NCBI GenBank assembly: GCA_013375355.1
Contig: JABXJV010000370.1
Span: 1-9,452 of the forward strand
DNA: 9,452 nt
Direction of reading: 5' to 3'
From: Candidatus Helarchaeota archaeon
Lineage (GTDB): Archaea > Asgardarchaeota > Lokiarchaeia > Helarchaeales > JABXJV01
In this document: positions 5,615 through 9,452 of the stretch, piece after piece
How positions within the stretch are numbered: position 1 is the first letter of the stretch
Layout of the letters: each line of letters opens with the position of its first letter
Position numbers and translations under genes: made by a program
The notes under the pieces: model-generated
Told to the model about the DNA's origin: nothing
Seen by the model: only the letters and a program-made list of their open reading frames with translations
Database searches by the model: none

Positions 5615-8251
5615 ATGAATAAGAAAATGTTGTTTATTCTATTACTTTTTTTAATAGTAGTTCCGATTTATGGTGAAGAGACAAAGGTTCTTACACTTTC
5701 GTATGAAAATACGAAAAATGTTCAGATAGAGAATCTTCCGATAAAAAGGATATTCACACCAAAAGTTGGGCTTGCCTTGAGTGGAGGAGGAGCACGCGGA
5801 TTTGCACATATTGGAGTTTTAAAGGCATTCGAAGATTATAAAATTCCCATTGACTATATCGCAGGAACAAGCATAGGGAGTGTGATTGGAGGACTTTATG
5901 CAGTTGGATATACAACTTCGGAACTTGAAGAATTGGCAAAAAAAATAGAATGGAACAAACTTTATTTTGACCAGCCTAAAAGAAGAGACCTCTTTCTGGG
6001 ACAGAAGCAGGACATTACATCATCCCTCTTCCATATAAGATTCGATGGATTTAAACCTCACATTCCAAAAGCATTATCAGCAGGACAAAAGCTCTCAAGT
6101 ATTCTAAATGACCTTGTAATAAATTCCTGCTACAACATCTATAAAGACTTCGATAAGTTCAAAATCTCATTCAAATCAGTTGCAACGAACTTTTTAACCG
6201 GCGAAAAAGAGATAATTGATAAAGGAGACTTAAGCCAGGCTATGCTTGCAAGTGTGGCCATTCCACTTCTATTCTCACCGGTTGAAATCGATGGAAACCT
6301 CCTTGTAGAAGGTGGACTCGTCAATAATATTCCGAGTGATATATTAAAAGACATGGGAAGCGAAATCATTATAACTATAAATACCGTTTCTCCTTTAAGA
6401 AAAAGAGAGGAATTATTTCTTCCCTGGGAACAGGCAGACCAAGTTATCGGCATAATGCAGAGACCGATTAATGAATCCTCTTTAAATATTTCAGATATAG
6501 TAATTCAGCCCGAACTTGGCGATATGCTGGCAACAAATTTTAATAATATTGAAAATGTTGTTAATGTCGGATACTATGCTGCTTTATCAAAAATAGACGA
6601 AATAAAAAGGCAACTCTCGAAAAATTCAAAGAAAGCAAGCAATAATAAAATCTTTTTAGAAAAGATTAATATCAAAGGCCTGAATCATAGAAATTTAGAA
6701 ACCATCCGCCCACTTATTGAAATAAAGAAAGGGGAAATTATTTCAGAAAACAAGATAATTGAAAACCTGAAAGAAATTTATAATTCCGGCTATTTTTCTG
6801 ATGTTAAAGCATCAATATCACCTTCATCAGACATCGCAGAAGTTACATTCCTCCTCGAAGAAAATCCGATAATTAAGAAAATAATTATTGACGGTAACAA
6901 AGCCATCTCTGACGAAGAGATACTTTCTGCTTTGAAAAACAGAGAAGGTAATATTTTCAATTCGATTTTCTGGAAAGACGATTATCACAATTTAATAAAA
7001 CTATACAGAAAAAACGATTTTTCACTTGCAAACATTAACCATGTGAAGTTCGACAAATCAAACGGAACATTAACCATCAATATAGATGAAGGATTTATCA
7101 GTGCTATTGAAATAAAGGGAAATCACAAAACGAGAAGGCATGTGATATTAAGAGAATTTCCGCTAAAGGCTGGCGAAATCTTTAATTTAGAGAAAGCAAC
7201 CCAAGGGATTACAAATATTTTCAGTACTGGTTTATTTGAAAGAGTGTTTTTAAGTGTTGCACAGGGGAATCCACATCCTAAAGTAACAATAAACATTATT
7301 GAAAAAAAATATTCAATAGTAAAAATCGGTGCGAGGTATGACCTGGAAAAAAGCACAAGGGGATTATTCGAATTAAAATATGACAACACATTTGGCATAG
7401 GGGCAAAAACTATAATGCAGCTCAAGTATGGACTCCGCGACCAGCTCATATTGCTGAAACTTAGAGCAGACCGAATCTTTAAAACTTACTTGACATACGA
7501 TTTTAGTTTCTACTATAAGAATAACAGAAATTTTCTTCGTTTTATTTCAGGAATCCATGGAACATACACCGATACCAGAAGAGGAGGTATATTTTATATC
7601 GGACAACAGATGGAAAAGTTCGGGACTGTAACATTCGAATTCAGAATGGAGAATCTTGATATACTAACATACCCATTCCCTCAGTATAATGAATCTCTCG
7701 ATTTAAGGACATTTACTCTTAGGTCAGTTGTGGACACTCAGGATAAATATCCATTCCCAGACAAAGGAAGTCTGTACCATTTATATTACCAGAGGGCAGC
7801 AAAGATTTTAGGCGGAAAGATATCCTATACCAAGATATTCTTCTCTTTTGAATCTTACCAGACAATAAAGGATAAATTTACTATACATCCGAGTTTTGTG
7901 TTGGGGATAGCAGATGAATCCCTCCCATTCTCTGAGCGATTCAGGCTTGGTGGCGACAAATCCCTTTTTGGCATCAAAGAAAACGAACTGCACGGCAGAA
8001 CGCAAATCAGCGGAAGCATAGAATATAGAATGAAAATACCAATACCAAACTTTTTTAATACTTACATAAATACAAGATACGACTTGGGGGGAATTTTTAG
8101 TAAAAATCAAAAAATTGTCTTCAAGGATTTCCGACACGGAATTGGGGGCGGATTAGCAATCGACATTCCATTTATTCCAATTGAGGTCTCATACGGGCAC
8201 ATATCCGACGGAGAAGACAGAATGTATGTCTCCGTGGGACACAGGTTCTGA
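5615..8251 (+). CDS. Patatin-like phospholipase fused to POTRA repeats and BamA-type barrel
   Basis: An 878-residue outer-membrane protein resembling type Vd autotransporters such as PlpD. Residues 1-20 are a signal peptide (MNKKM, then a Leu/Ile core, ending IYG). The patatin domain (about 50-330) shows the oxyanion glycine loop SGGGARG (56-62) and the nucleophile elbow GTSIG with Ser86. The dyad motif, normally DGG, reads EGG (Glu232) before LVNNIP. Three POTRA modules follow (about 346-418, 419-493, 494-565), each with the IKG/IDG(N) turn. The rest (about 566-878) is a 16-strand Omp85-type barrel with the RFRLGGDKSLFGIKENE loop (775-789; equivalent of the BamA lid-loop motif) and C-terminal HRF. 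Known relatives are lipid hydrolases displayed on or secreted across the outer membrane; substrate here is unknown. No Shine-Dalgarno is visible before ATG 5615; Met5 would also leave a workable signal peptide. The gene stands alone, with a candidate promoter at 5537-5565. Confidence 0.88.
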   Translation: MNKKMLFILLLFLIVVPIYGEETKVLTLSYENTKNVQIENLPIKRIFTPKVGLALSGGGARGFAHIGVLKAFEDYKIPIDYIAGTSIGSVIGGLYAVGYTTSELEELAKKIEWNKLYFDQPKRRDLFLGQKQDITSSLFHIRFDGFKPHIPKALSAGQKLSSILNDLVINSCYNIYKDFDKFKISFKSVATNFLTGEKEIIDKGDLSQAMLASVAIPLLFSPVEIDGNLLVEGGLVNNIPSDILKDMGSEIIITINTVSPLRKREELFLPWEQADQVIGIMQRPINESSLNISDIVIQPELGDMLATNFNNIENVVNVGYYAALSKIDEIKRQLSKNSKKASNNKIFLEKINIKGLNHRNLETIRPLIEIKKGEIISENKIIENLKEIYNSGYFSDVKASISPSSDIAEVTFLLEENPIIKKIIIDGNKAISDEEILSALKNREGNIFNSIFWKDDYHNLIKLYRKNDFSLANINHVKFDKSNGTLTINIDEGFISAIEIKGNHKTRRHVILREFPLKAGEIFNLEKATQGITNIFSTGLFERVFLSVAQGNPHPKVTINIIEKKYSIVKIGARYDLEKSTRGLFELKYDNTFGIGAKTIMQLKYGLRDQLILLKLRADRIFKTYLTYDFSFYYKNNRNFLRFISGIHGTYTDTRRGGIFYIGQQMEKFGTVTFEFRMENLDILTYPFPQYNESLDLRTFTLRSVVDTQDKYPFPDKGSLYHLYYQRAAKILGGKISYTKIFFSFESYQTIKDKFTIHPSFVLGIADESLPFSERFRLGGDKSLFGIKENELHGRTQISGSIEYRMKIPIPNFFNTYINTRYDLGGIFSKNQKIVFKDFRHGIGGGLAIDIPFIPIEVSYGHISDGEDRMYVSVGHRF

Positions 8252-8298
8252 GAAAATCTACAATACAAATTGCGAAAACCCGAAAAGTATATTCATTG

Positions 8299-8324
8299 AA
8301 AAGGTTTAACAAAAATACCTTTTT
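8299..8324. terminator. Possible bidirectional terminator after the patatin gene
   Basis: AAAAGGT (8299-8305) pairs with ACCTTTT (8317-8323) across an 11-base loop, 47 bp after the patatin-BamA stop and in the spacer facing the minus-strand J-domain gene. A short T run (8320-8324) ends the stem on the plus strand, and the A run gives T residues on the minus strand. The stem is short and most of the T run is inside it, so support is moderate at best. Confidence 0.3.
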
Positions 8325-8480
8325 AAAAATAATCAAAGATATCGTTAGCAAGAGTCGTCATTACTGTGTAAACGGAAATCCATAAAAATCCAACCATAAT
8401 GAGATTTAATCATTTACCAATATTCACATATGGGTTCGATTTATCCTTACCTAAAAAGTTGCATAAAAAATTCAAATCCC

Positions 8481-8966
8481 TTATTCTGTTAAATACTTAT
8501 ACGCTTCATGAACTTTGATAAACATTTCCGGGTCACCACCCTTGTCAGGATGGTGAACCAGAACAAGCGTCCGATATCTCTTTTTTATTTCTCCCGGTTT
8601 TGAGTCTTCTTTTACTCCAAGAATTTGGCAGCAATACTCCCTCGTTTTTTGAAACGATTCGTAGATATTTTCGAATTCTTTTCTCATTTCAGACTTTATT
8701 TCATCAATAAATCTATAAGCCTGGTTAAAGAATTCCCGCTTTTGTTTTCTGGATAGACTTGCAAAGTAAGCCAGTTCTCCAATAGCATTAATCCCAACTA
8801 TTCTTCTCCATTCTCTGATATCTTTTTCCCTTTCAGGCAGCCACAATCCCCTTATCTCCATCCGCAGTTCCCTTACTCTTATCCTGTCTTCTGGAGAAAA
8901 CTTTTTATAATTAAACCGCCCTATCTTCGATTCATCATACAAAACATTCATTCCATTTTTCTTCAT
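8481..8966 (-). CDS. Small protein with C-terminal J domain
   Basis: A 161-residue cytoplasmic protein. Residues about 110-161 form a J domain: YCCQILGV (helix I entry), EIKKRYRTLVLVHHPDKGGD with the HPD signature at 139-141, and FIKVHEAYKYLTE as helix III. HPD stimulates Hsp70 (DnaK) ATPase, so a co-chaperone role is expected. The N-terminal ~110 residues are highly charged and predicted helical (Arg/Glu/Lys-rich, with WLPEREKDIREWRRIVG at 42-58), and I do not recognise them. The Gly/Phe, zinc-finger and C-terminal domains of DnaJ are absent, making this a class III J protein with the J domain last, as in DjlA. It follows glnE on the same strand after nine bases in the same reading frame. 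AGAAGGA inside the glnE end serves as a rather distant ribosome site (about 13 bases). Met6 is an alternative start. Confidence 0.8.
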   Translation of the reverse strand: MKKNGMNVLYDESKIGRFNYKKFSPEDRIRVRELRMEIRGLWLPEREKDIREWRRIVGINAIGELAYFASLSRKQKREFFNQAYRFIDEIKSEMRKEFENIYESFQKTREYCCQILGVKEDSKPGEIKKRYRTLVLVHHPDKGGDPEMFIKVHEAYKYLTE

Positions 8967-8975
8967 ATCAGCAAT

Positions 8976-9452
8976 TCAATCCTTCTCTGATAGTAATTTT
9001 TTGAAAATCCTTTTATAAATTTTTCTGATATTTTCCGTATGTCCTTTATATTCCCCTAACAATGCTTCACCAGCCTTTTTACCCTTTTCTTTAACATATT
9101 TCATTCTCAAAGCAAGGGATTCAATCTCTTCTTCAGTAACATTAAACGAATGTAAAGAAGTGTCGTGCATAATCCGAAGTCTGTTTTCGATTCTTCTTAA
9201 AAATTTATACGCACTTAAAATACTACCTGCATTGGCTTTATCCAAAATACCTTTATTTTCCAATACATTCAGTGCCTTTAAAGTATTGGGAATTCGAAGT
9301 TCCCTAAATTTACCTCCATATTTTAATTGAAGGATTTGAATAATAAATTCAATATCAACAATCCCTCCATAGCCAAGTTTAAAGTCCTTTTTAAATTCAT
9401 CTTCTTCAGCAAGTTCATTCTCGATTCTCTCCCTGACATGCATTATTTGGGA
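8976..9452 (-). CDS. glnE: Glutamine synthetase adenylyltransferase, C-terminal part (partial)
   Basis: The last ~158 codons of a gene that continues past the right edge: the frame stays open to base 9452 (Ser-Gln-Ile before the Met at 9443), so that Met is internal. The sequence KDFKLGYGGIVDIEFIIQILQLKYGG is the hallmark of the helical domain after the nucleotidyltransferase core in GlnE/GlnD proteins (GlnD-UTase helical domain). It is followed by a NTLKALNVLENKGILD...AYKFLRRIENRLRIMHD segment, also typical of the GlnE C-terminus. Full GlnE is about 900-1000 residues and adds or removes AMP on glutamine synthetase according to nitrogen status, in the cytoplasm with PII as partner. The helical region is shared with GlnD, but the C-terminus ends after it with no HD or ACT domain, which favours GlnE. 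TGA at 8976-8978 precedes the J-domain gene by nine bases. Confidence 0.85.
   Translation of the reverse strand, partial: SQIMHVRERIENELAEEDEFKKDFKLGYGGIVDIEFIIQILQLKYGGKFRELRIPNTLKALNVLENKGILDKANAGSILSAYKFLRRIENRLRIMHDTSLHSFNVTEEEIESLALRMKYVKEKGKKAGEALLGEYKGHTENIRKIYKRIFKKLLSEKD

Noticed and set aside
6139..6453. Minus-strand frames of about 100 codons inside the patatin gene (also 7123-7449 and 7808-8137)
   Set aside because: They are antisense shadows of a well-supported coding sequence, with no ribosome sites or domains.
8208..8235. ACGGAGA/TCTCCGT inverted repeat at the 3' end of the patatin gene
   Set aside because: It lies inside the coding sequence of the last barrel strands and no U tract follows, so it is unlikely to be a terminator.
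8430..8456. GGGTTCGATTTATCC resembling a tRNA T-loop
   Set aside because: The bases either side do not pair into a T stem, and no anticodon or D arm is found upstream.
9441..9443. ATG at 9443 as start of a 155-residue gene
   Set aside because: The frame is open to the window edge and the protein begins in the middle of a known GlnE region, so this Met is internal.

Overview
The window is AT-rich DNA (roughly one third GC by eye) from a Gram-negative, diderm bacterium. It encodes a probable lipid A pathway hydrolase (LpxH type), a patatin fused to a BamA-like outer-membrane barrel, and a small predicted outer-membrane barrel with a C-terminal Phe. Patatin-BamA fusions with several POTRA domains and short 'TGTCATTTCGAG...' hairpin repeats recall the Bacteroidota/Chlorobi (FCB) side of the tree. 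GlnE, however, is not typical of classical Bacteroidota, so an FCB-related or other uncultured diderm phylum is my best guess; this is inference only. Shine-Dalgarno signals are mostly weak.

Layout. 1-100: probable C-terminal tail of an upstream plus-strand gene. 153-3371: two plus-strand genes 33 bp apart, a flavin-dependent PPOX/amine-oxidase-like oxidoreductase and a 630-residue polytopic membrane protein of a GT-C-like type. They look like the end of a surface-glycan or lipid-linked-sugar operon. 3510-4148: a secreted, probable outer-membrane beta-barrel protein, plus strand. 4198-4929: an LpxH-like metallophosphoesterase on the minus strand, convergent with the barrel gene. 4930-5614: 685 bp without a credible gene, holding an 89-bp palindromic repeat, a second GC-richer hairpin and promoter-like sites. 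5615-8251: the patatin-(POTRA)3-BamA-barrel fusion. 8252-8480: convergent spacer with a possible terminator. 8481-9452: two minus-strand genes, the 3' end of glnE running in from the right edge and, three codons after its TGA stop in the same frame, a small protein with a C-terminal J domain.

Common theme: most of the window concerns the cell envelope (glycan assembly, lipid A, outer-membrane proteins and a possible outer-membrane lipase). The right end is a separate nitrogen-regulation/chaperone unit. I found no phage, CRISPR, RNA gene or IS transposase. The points most worth a second look are the Glu in place of the catalytic Asp in the patatin domain, its three POTRA repeats, the modified hairpin repeat with an inserted second hairpin, and the glnE/J-domain in-frame junction.
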